Assembly (NCBI GenBank): GCA_034638255.1
Contig: JAWPGT010000011.1
Coordinates: 310,001 to 374,000, forward strand
DNA length: 64,000 nt
DNA from: Coprinus comatus
Lineage: Eukaryota > Basidiomycota > Agaricomycetes > Agaricales > Agaricaceae
Direction of reading: 5' to 3'
Shown here: piece after piece, positions 1-13,379 of the stretch
Numbering within the stretch: position 1 is the stretch's first letter
Layout of the letters: every line of letters begins with the position of its first letter
The notes under the pieces: model-generated
The model's database searches: none
What the model saw: only the letters and a program-made list of their open reading frames with translations
What the model was told of the DNA's origin: nothing
Translations under genes and position numbers: made by a program

Positions 1-3000
1 CTTGAGAGTGAATCGTTGTCGAAACGAGACTAACAAAAAATATTAGTAACAAAGGAAAGAAAAAATGTTTTTTATGAAGGAATAGGTGGGGGGAAAGGGA
101 CATACGCTTCTAGAAGAAAACCTATCGGAACGATTTCTAAGTGAATTATCTGATTGGGAAAGTGGTAAAGGGGGTGGCAAATTTCTCGAACCCTACACAA
201 AATAAACAATAAGTATAAGTATCCAAAAAGGTATCCATTATAACAATAACAATCAACAGCTAAAAACTTACATCAGGTTTATCCCTTCCACTAAACGAAC
301 GTTCATCGGGTCGTGAGGAAGATAAGCACCTTCAGGATGAGAAGGCTGTAATGCAGAAAATACAAAGCATAAATATCCATGATTATATACGCTAGAAAAA
401 TCGACATACCCTTTCATAACCAACACGTGCGTTCTGTGAAGACTCTTCATTATAAGGTCTTGTATCATGTTCAAAATTCCGGTTAGGCCTGTTATTGTTA
501 CTGTTATTGTTAGATGGTTGGGGATACGGTGCTTGACGTTCATAACGTTCAACAGATGGGTTCGGTACTATATCCTTCGGAATAATCTCCCCAGGTAGTG
601 GTCTTCTATTCCCAATCGGTATGCTGTTTACACTAGAAGATGGAGCTCTCGTTCCTCTTGGTTCTCGAGGGTTCTAATAAAACTTGATCAATATTCGAGT
701 TATGTTTTTGACGAATAAGTGAACATACAGGTCGCTCAGAACCACTTGTAAACGATTTCTCTTGTCTTTCTGTCCAATTTTGTGATTGCGATTGTGGAGG
801 ACCGGGTCTACCATCCGAATTTCTCTTCTCTAACACAACAAGATGAGGTGGTGGTGACCTTTCTTGGAATCTACTGCTAGGTGGACCACTGCCAACAGGC
901 GAAGGATGCGTATATGACGAGGAGTTATTATTATTTGTCTGCATAGCACGAGGTTGGGAAGGAGGATCACGTTCTCGATAACCGTCAAACGATAATGAGT
1001 GTTCAACCAGTCCATCGTAACTTCTATCAGGATTAGTACCACGTTCACGATCATTCCTGCCTCGTCCTCTTGATCTGGCCGAGTCGGGTTCCCGGTCATC
1101 TATGTCATATTGCGATACGGGAGCTCGTGAACCTGTAGATATCAGATCACGATCGTCATCTCTCAGTTCATCTCGTGGAGGGAAAGAACGGTAATCGTTT
1201 CTTTGATGTTCTTTTTCTTGAACATGGGGTGGTGGAGAACGATCCCTGAATCGTCGATTTCCATTTTCTTGGAATGTTTGTTTTCCTTGTCCTCGGTATT
1301 CTGCATCTTGAGGTGGTAAGGGAAGCCTTTTACGTGCTAAACTCTCCATGTTAACTAAGCTCACTCAAGAAAAAAATCTAGCATATACGCACAAGGAGCC
1401 GCATGCAGCTGTTCCAGATTATTAGGTGTACGGTCGCGATCACCGCCTGGACCAGGAACCCACACTCGTCCATTGTCTCTGGAATCCGTCAATTGCACAG
1501 GATAAGGCTCGCTAGTATATGATTCCTCGTATCTGTCCCTGTCAGTGCGTCTATCAGATTGGGGGCCTTTGTTAGGCAAGGGATTGTGATCTTGAGGTTT
1601 CATCGGTAAACCATTGCTACCGGCCGGAGGTAATGTCGACGTTGGTCCTCGTCGATCAAAACGTGTCGTCGGTGGTCTGTCAGGTCGGTTCGAAAGCGCA
1701 TGTAGATCCTGTTCAGGGGGACTATGTCTACGACCGTCGTATGGCTCTCGGCGATCAAAGTGAGAATCGTGTAGACCCTGTGACAAATTTGAACGATTCA
1801 TGTGTGGTGGCGGCGAGTGATTCCCTGTAGGCGAAGGGATAGGAATGAGAAACAGGGTCAAACCTTGGATGAGACTCATAGAGCCAAATGAGAGAATGGG
1901 ATCGATTTGTGCGAGAAGCAAAGTTCACACGACCGAAAATGCGCAGGAAGTCCCAACAACTTCAAACTTTAAAAGCTTGAGGTTGCATACAGACGGTGCA
2001 TATATACGAGAGAGGAGAGGGCAAGGGTTGCATGGGATTAATAACGTACTGGCTGAGGGTATAGGGTGGTCGGACGGGGAGATGCGATCTCTACCGTGAT
2101 GATTTCTTCCGCTATTTGCTCGATGTAGCGAGGGTCGTCCTGTATCATTAGCGTCCACTAGGTGGTCGGTGTTCATGGGGGGAGGGTGATATGACCTGTC
2201 ACGAGAACCAGAGGTAGGGGTCCAATGGCGATCGGAATCTTGTGGCAGATTCAATGTATCAATTTCGCGTGAATTTACTTTACCACCATGACCTCTTTCA
2301 GGGCGGTGGCTGCTACGAGCCCGGATATCTCGCGACCGCGGCGGCGTAGGAGACCTTGAACGCTCCCGACCACGAGGTGGAGATCGTCCTGATAATGTTA
2401 AACTGGAAGAGTTACTCTTGGCCTGATCATTAATGGGTTCGTATCGGGTTCCTGTGGAAGGAATATATCGAGCACTATCGGCGGGCCTATAGTGTCGGTC
2501 ATCGTGAGTTAGGGAAATATTTTTAACATTCGATGAGCTCTTTGGAACGTCGGCGTCTGTGGTAGATCTTGAGGGACGTGACGACTAGTTAGGGAAGTTA
2601 GAGATGATCGGTGGGAAGATATTTAAATGGGCGCTAAATATGTTTCTTGCGCCACACACGAAAGGATGGCTGCTTACAGGAAGAGTCCATTGCGACTGGA
2701 AGGTTACGGTATTGTAGTAGTACACTCCTGTACCACTGCGTGGGTGGCGAATCTCCCAGTTGGGAGGTAGAGGCTCGCTGTCGTCGAAAGAAGGGGTGCT
2801 CTTTGTGTGACCAGAATTGTTCGCTTTTTTTGGTCGAGATGACATTGCGGTTGCCTCCACAATGGAAGGGTGTGAAGGAGGCACATATGGAACATTGGCT
2901 GCCACTGGTTTTGGAGGCAGCGCGTGTGTTGGCCTTGGGAGAATACTAAGCGCAGGCAGTGTCGAGGATGGCTTCTTGGATTCTTTGGGCTGCGAATTGG

Positions 3001-3257
3001 ACTCTGCTGTTCTGCCATCGGGGCTCTTTGGTCTAGAGCTATCTGGCGGTGGTGTGGTGGCCCTGCTGGGTGTATTTGGTGCATTTTCTACAGAGGCCGT
3101 TCCAGAAAAACCCGGCGCTGGATCATCAAAGGTGTATGGCTCGTCGTCGCCGAGGGAGACAACGTCGTCTGTAGGACTGTCAGCATACCTCCAGAAGCCA
3201 CCGAGGACTTTTACCTTCGTTTCCCCAGTCCAGGACCTCGTTATCGTCTTCGCTCAT
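1..3257 (-). CDS. WW-domain protein with long Arg/Ser/Asp-rich disordered tail (C-terminus off the left edge)
   Basis: The start is the ATG at 3257 (MSEDDNEVLDWG). A 46-bp phase-1 intron follows (about 3169-3214, GCTGAC branch site). The next exon ends in a WW domain near 2690-2790: LPPNWEIRHPRSGTGVYYYN, then the second Trp in QSQW. WW domains bind proline-rich peptides. Downstream exons (about 2580-2060, 1830-1410, 1360-729, 674-430, 340-270, 190-100, 29-1) encode low-complexity sequence with RS, RD, SPPP and poly-Asn runs, as in splicing or RNA-processing factors; that role is inference. A clear GTATGT intron lies at 675-728. The exon near 270-340 does not join in frame with the simplest acceptor, so that boundary is unsure. 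The coding frame runs to base 1, so the gene is incomplete. Confidence 0.75.
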
Positions 3258-3442
3258 GGCAGCTATGAGAACTGCTGTGTGGTCTCTGGTGGGTTGTCCC
3301 CCGTTGTGTGGTTGTGGCGGCGCGTAAATATATTCAGACTCCGACGGCCCTGCCTGTAGTGGATACGGTATGAGCACCGAGCCACACCATATTAATTGTT
3401 TCTATCCTGGCTCTTTTTCGACGCATAAGGACGCCAGATGCA
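3258..3442. promoter_or_regulatory. Shared upstream region of divergent WW-domain and UNC50 genes
   Basis: Only 185 bp separate the two divergent start codons (3257 minus, 3443 plus), so both promoters must lie in or overlap this stretch. No clear TATA box is visible. Confidence 0.4.
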
Positions 3443-4536
3443 ATGATTTTACCGACAAACGCGTCGTATTCGCCTGAAGATGGTTCCGGCCGTGGAGTTG
3501 GCGGATTCCGCATACCCATAATATTCCGGCGTCTGCACCGGTTCCAACAAATGGCATAGTGAATTCTTCTGTATGAGGAGCTGGAAACTGACTGTGTTGC
3601 AGGACTTTGAGCTTGCTGCATGGCAGCTTACGTATCTGTGTCTAGCGCCACGCCGAGTGTAAGCGCAGTAGGACTTGTGGACAAGTAGTGGCTGAATGGA
3701 CGATATGCAGGTACCGCAATGTGTATTTCCACAAACGTGCGTGTGTTGCCAGTGAGGGTGTGCTGTGCTGAACGACCGACAGAGACCAAAAACACCTGGG
3801 CACGCGATGACCCAGCCATCCTTGTGCTCATTGCCGCCTGTCTCTCTGGTACGAGTCTGTCTGCTGCACAGAATGCTGCTGACGCTGTGTCGTAGTTGCT
3901 GCTATTGCATGGTCCATCGTCTACAAGCTGGGTATCTGGGGTGCTGTGAACATGCTGCTGATGATGATATTCCGTGACTTTTTACTTTCTGGAATAATAA
4001 TTGCCACTCTTCTCTGGTAAGTGGCTACCAGTGACGACTGCAATATTCTTATCTGCGCAGGTTTATCTCCAACCGGGTGCTGCTGTCCCCACCGTCGCAC
4101 TCGACGCCGGCTGACTCGTCTGTTGAGTGGGCGTATGTATTTGATGTGCATACTAATGCGTTCTTTCCACTGTATCTTACACTTTATGTTGCGCAACTGT
4201 TTCTACTGCCCATTGTGCTGAAGGACAACTGGGTGTGCCTGTGGGTGGGCAACACATTGTACTTGGCTGGGTGCGTATTATTTATTTTATTTTATGTTAT
4301 TGAGCTGACGGGTAGATAGGTTTGGGCAGTATACGTATGGGATCTATCTGGGCCTGAGCGGTAGGTGTTTGCTAAGTATTTGTAATATGAGGCTGATGTG
4401 TGATCCAGCGTTGCCCTTCCTGGTGCGGTCTGAGCTGCTGTTGTCGCCGTTGCTGCCGTTGTTCTCAGCGTATGTGTTGTCGCTGCTGGGCTTCAACGTG
4501 GCCAAGCATGTGCTGGGGGCGTACTTCTGGACGTAG
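3443..4536 (+). CDS. UNC-50/GMH1 family Golgi membrane protein
   Basis: The spliced product matches the UNC-50 family, multi-pass proteins of the Golgi/early secretory pathway (Gmh1 in yeast, UNC-50 in animals, linked to ARF-GEF function and receptor trafficking). Visible hallmarks are DFELAAWQLTYLCLAPRRVY, the TKNTWARDDPAILVLI segment before the first hydrophobic helices, VEWAYVFDVHTNAFFPLYL, KDNWVCLWVGNTLYLAG, and a C-terminal ALPFLVRSELLLSPLLPLF followed by LGFNVAKHVLGAYF. I read eight exons with introns of about 45-52 bp. The first intron (3554-3602) begins GC rather than GT, which is the only join giving the conserved frame. The start at 3443 is the in-frame ATG upstream of FRRLHRFQQM. 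Stop TAG at 4534-4536. Confidence 0.88.
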
Positions 4537-4665
4537 CGTAGAAATCATTATATTTGTGAATTGTTCGTAATTAGCGGAGCGAGAATCTGATCATCTGTCA
4601 CACCTTCCTTCTGTCCTATCACCCACCTCTTCGACCCACCGAGCTCATCGTCTCACCCAGCAGCA

Positions 4666-7204
4666 ATGAGCACTCACCTTGCCAGGGCCATCGAGCAGAT
4701 CCAGGACAGACACGGACCTACTCCAGACATCGACTTTACCCAGCACACCCTTGACGATGGCAACGTTGTCAGCACACAGGAACGAGTGGTCAAAGATGTA
4801 CGTCGTTCTCTTACCTCTTCCTCATCGCCCCCATCGACGCCCTCAGCAGGTACAAGCGCCCGCGATGTCCAAGCCCAGCTCAGAACAGTTTTTTGCCAAT
4901 CGAGGCCAAGATCGCACAAAGCCAGACATCGCGTTCCTCAAAAACCATTTCTACCGCGAGGGCCGCCTGACCGAGGAGCAGGCTCTATGGATTCTGGAAA
5001 TGGGCACAGATTTGCTGCGCAAAGAGCCCAATGTCCTCCAGGTCGATGCTCCCATCACCGGTGCGTACGATCCCATGCCCATGTAAATTACTCAAGCTCA
5101 TCGTACCCAACAGTCTGCGGTGACATTCACGGCCAATATGTAAGCCTCACGGCCACCTGACCAACACCCCTGAGCTGATACGTCCTAGTATGACCTGATG
5201 AAACTCTTTGAAGTCGGCGGAAGTCCTGCCGACACCCGCTATCTCTTCTTGGGCGACTATGTCGACCGCGGCTACTTCAGCATCGAGGTAGGTCCTGGTC
5301 ATCACGCTTCCCAGCAGTCAAATGATGCCGTATTGCAGTGTGTTCTCTATCTCTGGTCGCTTAAGATATGGTATCCGGATACATTGTTCCTCCTGCGCGG
5401 AAATCATGAATGCCGGCATCTGACAGATTACTTTACCTTCAAGCTCGAATGCAAGTCGTCCTGCTCCGTGCTGCAGCTCAATGCTGATCCCATCTACCCC
5501 CAGGCAAACACAAGTACTCTGAGCGTGTATACGACGCATGTATGGAGTCGTTCTGTGCCCTACCTCTAGCAGCCATTATGAACAAACAGTTCCTGTGCAT
5601 ACATGGAGGTCTATCACCAGAGCTGAACACGCTCGACGATATTCGTGCAGTAAGTGCCATCTGTGCATCTCTAGGGAATTAAAAGGCCGATTCATGTCAG
5701 ATTGATCGTTTCCGTGAGCCTCCAACGCACGGACTCATGTGCGACATTCTGTGGGCAGATCCTGTCGAAGACTTCGGATCAGAGAAAACGGGAGAAAGCT
5801 TCATTCACAATCATGTTAGGGGTTGCTCCTACTTCTTCACGTATGCCTCTCCCTCCCCACGTTCGCTAGCCTGCTGACCGTCCCTTAGCTACCAGGCTGC
5901 CTGTCAGTTCCTGGAGCGCAACAATCTCTTGTCAATAATAAGAGCACACGAAGCGCAGGATGCTGGGTCAGTACAGCGTAAAAAGGACTTTAACATGATA
6001 ACTGACTCTCTGCAGGTACCGTATGTATCGCAAAACGAAAACAACAGGCTTCCCTTCAGTCATGACCATCTTCTCCGCCCCCAACTACCTCGATGTGTAC
6101 AACAATAAAGCTGCTGTCCTCAAATACGAAAGTAATGTCATGAATATTAGGCAATTTAATTGCACACCCCATCCATATTGGCTCCCTAACTTCATGGACG
6201 TATTCACGTGGAGTTTACCCTTCGTCGGTGAAAAAAGTACGCATATGTCCGCGTCTCGCTTATCTTCAAATTGACAAGCCTAATAGTTACCGACATGTTG
6301 GTTGCCGTACTCAACACATGTACAAAGGAAGAACTCGAAGAAAGTGATGATGAACTTTCACTCACATCTCCAGATGCGAACCCAGAAGAGTCGGCAGAAC
6401 GAAGAAAAGTTATCAAAAATAAAATCATGGCCGTTGGTCGCATGGCAAGGGTATTCGCGCTTCTTCGGTTAGTCAAAAACCTCCTCGTCTCATTAACTAC
6501 ACATCAATTGACCATCTTGACAGAGAGGAATCAGAAAAGGTTTCCGAGCTCAAGAATGTAACCGGATCAGGCAAACTTCCGTATGGAACCTTGGCGTCGG
6601 GTGCCGAGGGTATTAAGGATGCCATTTCAGGCTTTGACGATGCGTAAGTGCTTTTGTTCCGATATCTTATATCAACCACCCCATGCTCACTTTTTATTTC
6701 TTAATTAGGCGTAAGATTGATATCGAAAATGAACGTCTACCTCCGGAACTATTCGATGCGGATTCGGAAGAAGGAAAAGCGATTATGTCCCAACCAACAA
6801 CACCTTCGGAAACTCATGAAGAACATGACATTAATGCTAATGGTATTAATGCAAGCTTAGAAAATGCCATTTCGAGTGGATCGATTCCATCGTCTACCTC
6901 ATCTTCACCTGTGCCTCCTCATAGTCCAGGTACACCTACCGTCGGTGGATTTAAGAGGGGACATTCAAGACAAGCTAGTCTTGGAACCACGATGACTTCA
7001 CCTAGTAATAGGAGAAGAAGTTTGGAAAGTACTATTTCACTTATCCATGGTGTTTTGGAAGGTCCGGAACCGAGAGAGTCGGGTGGGGATAGGGATAGGG
7101 AACATGATGATCAGTTGGAAAGCTTGATTAGTAGGTTCGCTGGATCGAATGTTAGTGGTGGGAATGGGAATGGGAATAATGTTAATGGTGTTAAAGGACG
7201 TTAA
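4666..7204 (+). CDS. CNA1: Calcineurin A, catalytic subunit of Ca2+/calmodulin-dependent Ser/Thr phosphatase 2B
   Basis: All metallophosphatase signatures appear in order: GDIHGQ (about 5120-5140), [12 protein letters not shown] (5250-5287), [11 protein letters not shown] (5390), HGGLSPEL (5605), [10 protein letters not shown] (5940) and [19 protein letters not shown] (6080). Next come the calcineurin-B-binding helix ([16 protein letters not shown], 6190), the calmodulin-binding segment ([16 protein letters not shown], 6420) and the autoinhibitory region ([18 protein letters not shown], 6596). The Ser/Pro-rich tail ends in poly-Gly/Asn. About 10 short introns interrupt the gene. The phosphatase acts in the cytosol with a regulatory B subunit and dephosphorylates Crz1-type factors in fungi. 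The start ATG 4666 lies just after a CAGCAGCA context. The 5' exons look GC-rich and the 3' exons AT-rich. Confidence 0.96.
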
Positions 7205-10200
7205 AAGATGGATTCTTTTGCATTTTTTTGTTGCTGTTTTCTTTTTCTTTTTGGTGATTTTTTGTTGTTGTTGGTTTCATTCCCCCCCTCCCCTACACCT
7301 CCTCCCCCTCCTCTTTTCTACCCTTTTTTGCACTTTCAGTCTTTCTCTCTCTTTTGTTTGCGGTACCTTTTACTACTTTCCACCCATCACGTTGTATAAA
7401 TCCCCTTTTACACATCCCCCTTTTTTTCTGGATTCGGGCTTCATTTTTCTTTCCCTATTACTACCACTACTACCACTACTATATGATGATTTTTTGAAAG
7501 AACTTTTTGGTTTTTTGTTGAGGATAATAATTGAATATATGCATATACTTAGGATTAAGTTTATTGTAGGTTTTTAGGGTTTAATGTGTTAACGTTTAAA
7601 CTCTAGATTCAGATTTTGATTTCGTGGGTGGGTTTGACAATTGGAGAGTGGTGTGGGTTCGAATTGGAGAGTGGTGTGTAGAAGGCTCTAGAGATTGGAA
7701 AAAAGGGAAAGGGAGTGATAGAAAGTGAGGTTGAGATCTTGAGAAGGTGAGTAATGGGTTGACCTTGAACGTTTGAACTCGGATCGAGGTAATTCGGAGT
7801 CGTTGAACGTTGAACGTTGAAGCATATTGGGAAAGGACCAAAGGAATCACCCGGGAGGCAGTCGAGGACAGTTCAGTACGAAGTGATTTTTTCTCTACTA
7901 CCTACTCTAGAAAAGTACTTTTCATTAGGACTCTCCCAATCTGTCCTCTTGATACTAGTACTAGTAGAAGGTATTAGAGTCGGACTCGTTTTTGAGGTAT
8001 CAAACAGTAGAGTTTTATGAAGTGTACATACCATAGTAGTATTGATTGGTGATGATATCGATATACCGCCTTTCGCTATGAGTTGTGAGCTTCGGACTAA
8101 TATCGTGGTAATTGCTGGTCTGTTTGGTTGGGATATGCTCGTGTTGAACGTGATTATTGTAGGAAGCTAGAACCTGTTGCTATGGGATATTATAGGCACG
8201 TTCCAAGATAATGATAAGTTGTAACTTGAGCGGTTCGAGGTACGTACTCATTTTAACTTGTATAATGTACCAGGAGGTGGGGTGTTGGGATCTGGATGTT
8301 AATGTATCGATACTAATAGTGCTTTTTACAAGCCCACGTTCACTAAGAATCTCGGGGCACGCTTCTTGATAGTGTAACCGTTAAAATAATTTTCACCATC
8401 GTGTTATAACCATATATCTTCTTTCCAATAGGACTTGGTTTTCCAAAAGGAACACTGGTCATAAGGTCTTTGAAGGACTCTCAGGTCTATGAGCCTTTAT
8501 CGATATCTTTGGGCCAGAGTCTAGCTTAGGGCCGCTCCTATATCCCCTAATATCCGGATTTTTATCGCGGAAATCCTTGTGAATATTTTGGATGTATACT
8601 AGGGTTCGGGTTCTCGATTCGAAGGGATGGATCGAAGGATATAGATATATGCATATGTAACCTTAAATACGGCGGGTCATCATGATGGTCGGTTTGTTTT
8701 GAGCCTTTTATAGGAAATAAAATGACAATATACTGTAACCTCGGCTCATTTTTCGGGGAACATATGAAGTACTATCTATGAAGTATGATTCGCAAATAGA
8801 TAGATAACGTTCGAACCAAAGTTTATCTTGACGAAAATAGTATAACTCCACCGTTATCTCTTGTTCTATATTTCAACCTTCAATGAACGTAGTGACCTGC
8901 CAGACATCTAATTGTATACCTGATTCTTGAAGAAGTGAGAGGGGATATTAATATTATTGTTCAAGACGGATATAAAAGCCGATGGATTTCTTCGGGCGTT
9001 GAAACTTTGAAGCGTGGGTTGTTATCTATTCGAATTCTTCAGAAATCATGTGTGCTGTCAAGAAGAATGGGTTATTTATGTAGTGAAAGTTTTTGGAACA
9101 GCTTCCGGTAAGTAATATAGTAGAACCCTTTGAGGTACCCTATTTGATCGTCATCACTTGTGAGGTTTATCTTGGTTTAGTCTTGGTACCCGAAGTTATC
9201 AGTTCGCATAAAGACATATGTAGAACCTGATGGCACTTAGGGTGTCATGGTTGAGGATAGCTAGTTTTATGTAGTAGGGCAGGTACAAGGGGCTGGATAT
9301 TGATTTTTCTCAATTCTATTTCAAGAATCACGGTGGCTCTTAATAATGCCATCAGAACTGATGAGGCACGAGCATACTTTGCAGAAGAATTCAGCCAATA
9401 CCGGAATAGTATATCCGGAGAAGCGCCAACATAGAGCCATAGGGAGTTTTTCGGGATTGAAGTTCTTTTTTCTTCAATAAAGTGACTTGATGGAGAAACT
9501 TGACAGTTTCTTGATAACTTGTGAATATCTGGGTTAAAAGATTGAGATTAAACGGAAGTTTGCGGAATCTGGTTTGACTTCTTCATGGATTTTCGCATAG
9601 GATGAATTCTGTCCCTGCCTGCCATCAAAAATGTGCAAAATTGGATACAAGTTAGGGGTGGTGTGGGATCAGTAATATTTTTATCCAAGCGATATTTATA
9701 AAACATGCGGCGTTCGGATAACTCTCAATCCTTAACGTATACCCTCCCATGATGGGCAATAATCTAGTCGAGTATGTAAAGATGAGAAATTGTCGGTATA
9801 GTCTATCGTTAGCGAATCGGAAGAGAACTCCTGGTCATGACGTGTTTGCTCTCTTAAACGGTTTCTCACATGGCTCGGAAACTGCCGGTGTTGGTTCTTA
9901 CCTTCTCGTTTGAGACCTACTTGAGATACTTGTTTGCCCAGCCATTCGCTACGAGTATTCTTGCAGGTTCAACACTCATTGACTTATTGCTTACCAAATA
10001 TGCGCTGATAGTACGCTGAAAGTGATGTAAACTTTACCCCAGCTATTTAAAAGATCCCCAAATCATTGGATGCTTGGAGACCAAAGCCAAACCTCTCCAT
10101 CAATACAACAGTTACGCTATGGAATATGTTCCGAAGCTGCCCAACTAAGTCTAGGCTTCCATTCTTCCGTTAAGCACTCAAGAAATCCACTGCCAGGTTT

Positions 10201-13200
10201 TGGCATAAGGGATTTAGAAATAGTAGATGCACATGACTTAAAAAAACCAACGTACTCATTTCCAGGTCTAGTGTGCGTTTGTCACCTTTGAAGTCCTGAA
10301 GTGCTATCCAACCGAAAAACCAGGCCATCACTTATTAAAGACCCTAGTCCCGGATCTATGTGTGAAATCTCGAAGCGGCGAGCAGCGGATGCACATTGTT
10401 GATCGTGGGGAGAGTTGGAATGTGTTTTGCGCCGGTTATTCATGGAAACACAAGGGTCGTCGTACGTTTCAGTCCCCACGTGAGTAGAAAAGTCCGAAGC
10501 TCTCATAGACCCTAGCCATGGCCTGCAAACCCCCACAGTCGCATTGAAATATTGTGCCAAGGGATACTAGCCATTCTTGAAACGGAACTAGGCCATATAA
10601 CGATGAAATATAAGAATATGAAATCAGGAAGGTGAACAATCTGTTGGAATCGAAGTCTATTAGTCCCACGGATCCACGCGAAGGATTCTACCAGAGGATT
10701 CCAAGGAATAGGATTCCAAAGCTTTGGGTTGGCCCATTTATGATGGATGATGACTCAAGTAGTAGTGACGATAATATCTGAGATATTTACAATTTTGCGG
10801 CGAGTCGTCTTCTCCCGAGATTTAGTGCTTCGGAACATCATTCGGCCTCCAAGCTTCACACAGCGCTCTGTTCGTGACCACCGAATCAGTCCAGACTTGT
10901 GCTTTTTACGCCATAGCAATGACCCCACATTTTGCGTCCCATGTGGTTCTGCCGTTGATAGAGACTTGATTGTAGAATTGTCTAATTGGGACCTGAACCC
11001 ATCGATTATCATCACCGTGACTTTTGGGATTTACTCAGTCAGAAGAAAATAGCGCTGATCGATCTCATGGCAGAACTCGAATGGAAGGTCACGGCTCACC
11101 TTTTTGATCAAAAACCAAAGCGAATCCATCGTGCGTTGATGCTGCGGTACTATATGATGTTTGTCGCCTTTCCCCGCTGAGCGAAGTGATGCCATACTTG
11201 TACTAACTGATGAGGCAGGAAGCTCGAAACAGCATGCATATGACTATGGGTTCTTTTAGTCTCAGTGCACATCTATAGAATTATGATGGCCTCCTACTGA
11301 TATCATTCGCCGACGAAGAATGGCACCGGGTTATTTTAATGTGAACTTGTATTGAGGTTCCGCGAGCACACGGTGTGTTGCAGAATGACACCGGCGTGAT
11401 TTAATATGGTATGTTTGGTGACTAATGTATGACATGGTAGCCAAGTGTTAATGCATTCCTGTTGATCCTGTAGAAGGGGATTTATCCCCGCAGGGAGTTA
11501 AGTTTTTCATATAGTAGGTCGTGTGTGCAGTGCCTAGTGTTGCCCAAAGTTAAGATTATAATGTTCTGGGTTACCTATAGCGATGATGAGATCATCTCCG
11601 TTGCAGAACCGTGAGTGTCATCATGCATAGAGAGAGTTTTGATATTGCCTATATGATATACAATGCATAGTCCGATGAGGCATTCGCCAATAAAGACGCT
11701 TTTAACTTCCAAGAAAGAAGTTACCTGATAACGATCACGTCGTCTGAAACCCACCAATACTAGGTCATTACAGCGTCCAACCCGAAGAAATTTTAGTCCG
11801 CTTTTCCTCTGCGAGAAGAGCCTAGATACCATACTTGCGCCTCACAGCACTCCATGCGGAGGAGGCTGAGTTGTTGCGAGAAACGAAATGGTTCATATCT
11901 TGCTCGGGTATTCGATTAATATCCACCCGATTCCAGTAACGGGAGAGTACGTAAACGATGTCACTAGCATCGTTGTCTAAGCCCCGGCTAGTTGGCATAT
12001 TAGCAACATGAATAACGTAGAGGAATTTTAGAGAATAAAGAAAACGTAACACACATCATCCAAGCATTAAGTTTGGCCCGGAGGAATTCTGAAACGTTGA
12101 GGAAAGGTACCCCTTGGACTTTCATCACATTGGTATCGTCAAGGTGGCGGGGGCCTGTTTCACCGGCCGGCAGTATTTCTACCTGGAAGTTGGCGATAAG
12201 AAACGAGCATCAAGAATGAAAGAGACAAGACTAACGTCGATTGATGGTATAAAGCCTTTGTAAGTGACATGAAGTCTTAAGCCACATTGGTCAGTCATTC
12301 TGTGAGCACACGTTTATTGAGCTAACTGACCTGTTGGTCCAAGGTGAGTGATTGGTTGTCCAATCCTCTTTCCCTGATAACGCATCTCTGACCCTTCGGA
12401 ATGGATGTGGATAGTTCTGGCCGCCTTCGACCACACAGAATATTTCCTACATGACCGAAGAGTTCAGCACTTTAGAATGTGCTATTCACAAGAGAACTTG
12501 CATTGCTGTGCATGCTGTTTGCAAGGGTAGCTGCAAGTACGCTGCCATAGAAAGCGTGTGGTACCCCTTTGTCACGGAGCATTTGAGAGAGGAGGATAGC
12601 GGTGTCAAGGAGCCTGCGAGTTTCGTGCATTTGAGAGGGACTGGAAAGAGGAAGTAAAGGAGGGAGTAAGTAGAGTGTCAGATACAAGGCATGTTATGAT
12701 AACAAGAAGCCGCCGCAATCGAATATACAGTGGTGTTGAGCGATCGTTAGATATGTAATATGCCATCCTGGAAAAAGGGAATCAGCAGGCCAGATCACCA
12801 CTACTTCTTTGCCGAGCACGGGTCGGAGAAGCCCGATCAATACAGACAAGAGTGAACCAAGCACGTTGAATCAACGTTTCCTCCTTTGTAAGAGGACCTG
12901 AACCTAGAGTTAAGGAACCCAGAGCACGCCTACAAGATAGCCTAAAGTGGGATAGACCTTAGAGGAGATGAGTTCAGAGGAACTCCCGCTCAGTTTCGCC
13001 GAAGTCTGTATCGAGTTTCCGGTCTTGTAAATCCTGACGAGGCTGAATGACACATGGCATTAATGAGTGAGTTATTGACTTTTTCTTTTTGCGCTGACAG
13101 AAGGGCCGTATAGACCGATTGAGTGGGTCATATGCAGTGTGGAGGATTACGGATATGTACAACAGCATTTTAATCTCGGTTCTTGGGGTCCGCCAGTGGT

Positions 13201-13379
13201 CACTAGTTCACTGGTCAGTAGCAGTTGGCTACCAGGTAACGCTTGGGATCTAGGTGACACTTCGTGACTCTGTCACAGAGATCACGGGGCACCCAGAGTC
13301 CAGATCCGGAAGCCAGACCAACACATTTCTGATTTTAATAACTGCCGCATAATATTTCGAGGCTGTTGGTCCTAAGCGC
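7205..13379. other. About 6 kb without a recognisable gene
   Basis: Bases 7205-7500 are T-rich and probably hold the calcineurin A 3' UTR. From there to 13379 only short reading frames occur (all under about 110 codons); none shows a known motif or a chain of compatible exons. I see no tRNA, LTR ends or long repeat here. It may be old decayed sequence or hold non-coding transcripts. Confidence 0.5.

Noticed and set aside
2817..3359. 180-codon plus-strand frame
   Set aside because: It is the antisense of the WW-domain gene exons; the minus frame has the WW motif and splice sites.
7149..7577. 142-codon Phe/Leu-rich frame after calcineurin A
   Set aside because: Created by the T-rich 3' UTR; no start context or homologous pattern.
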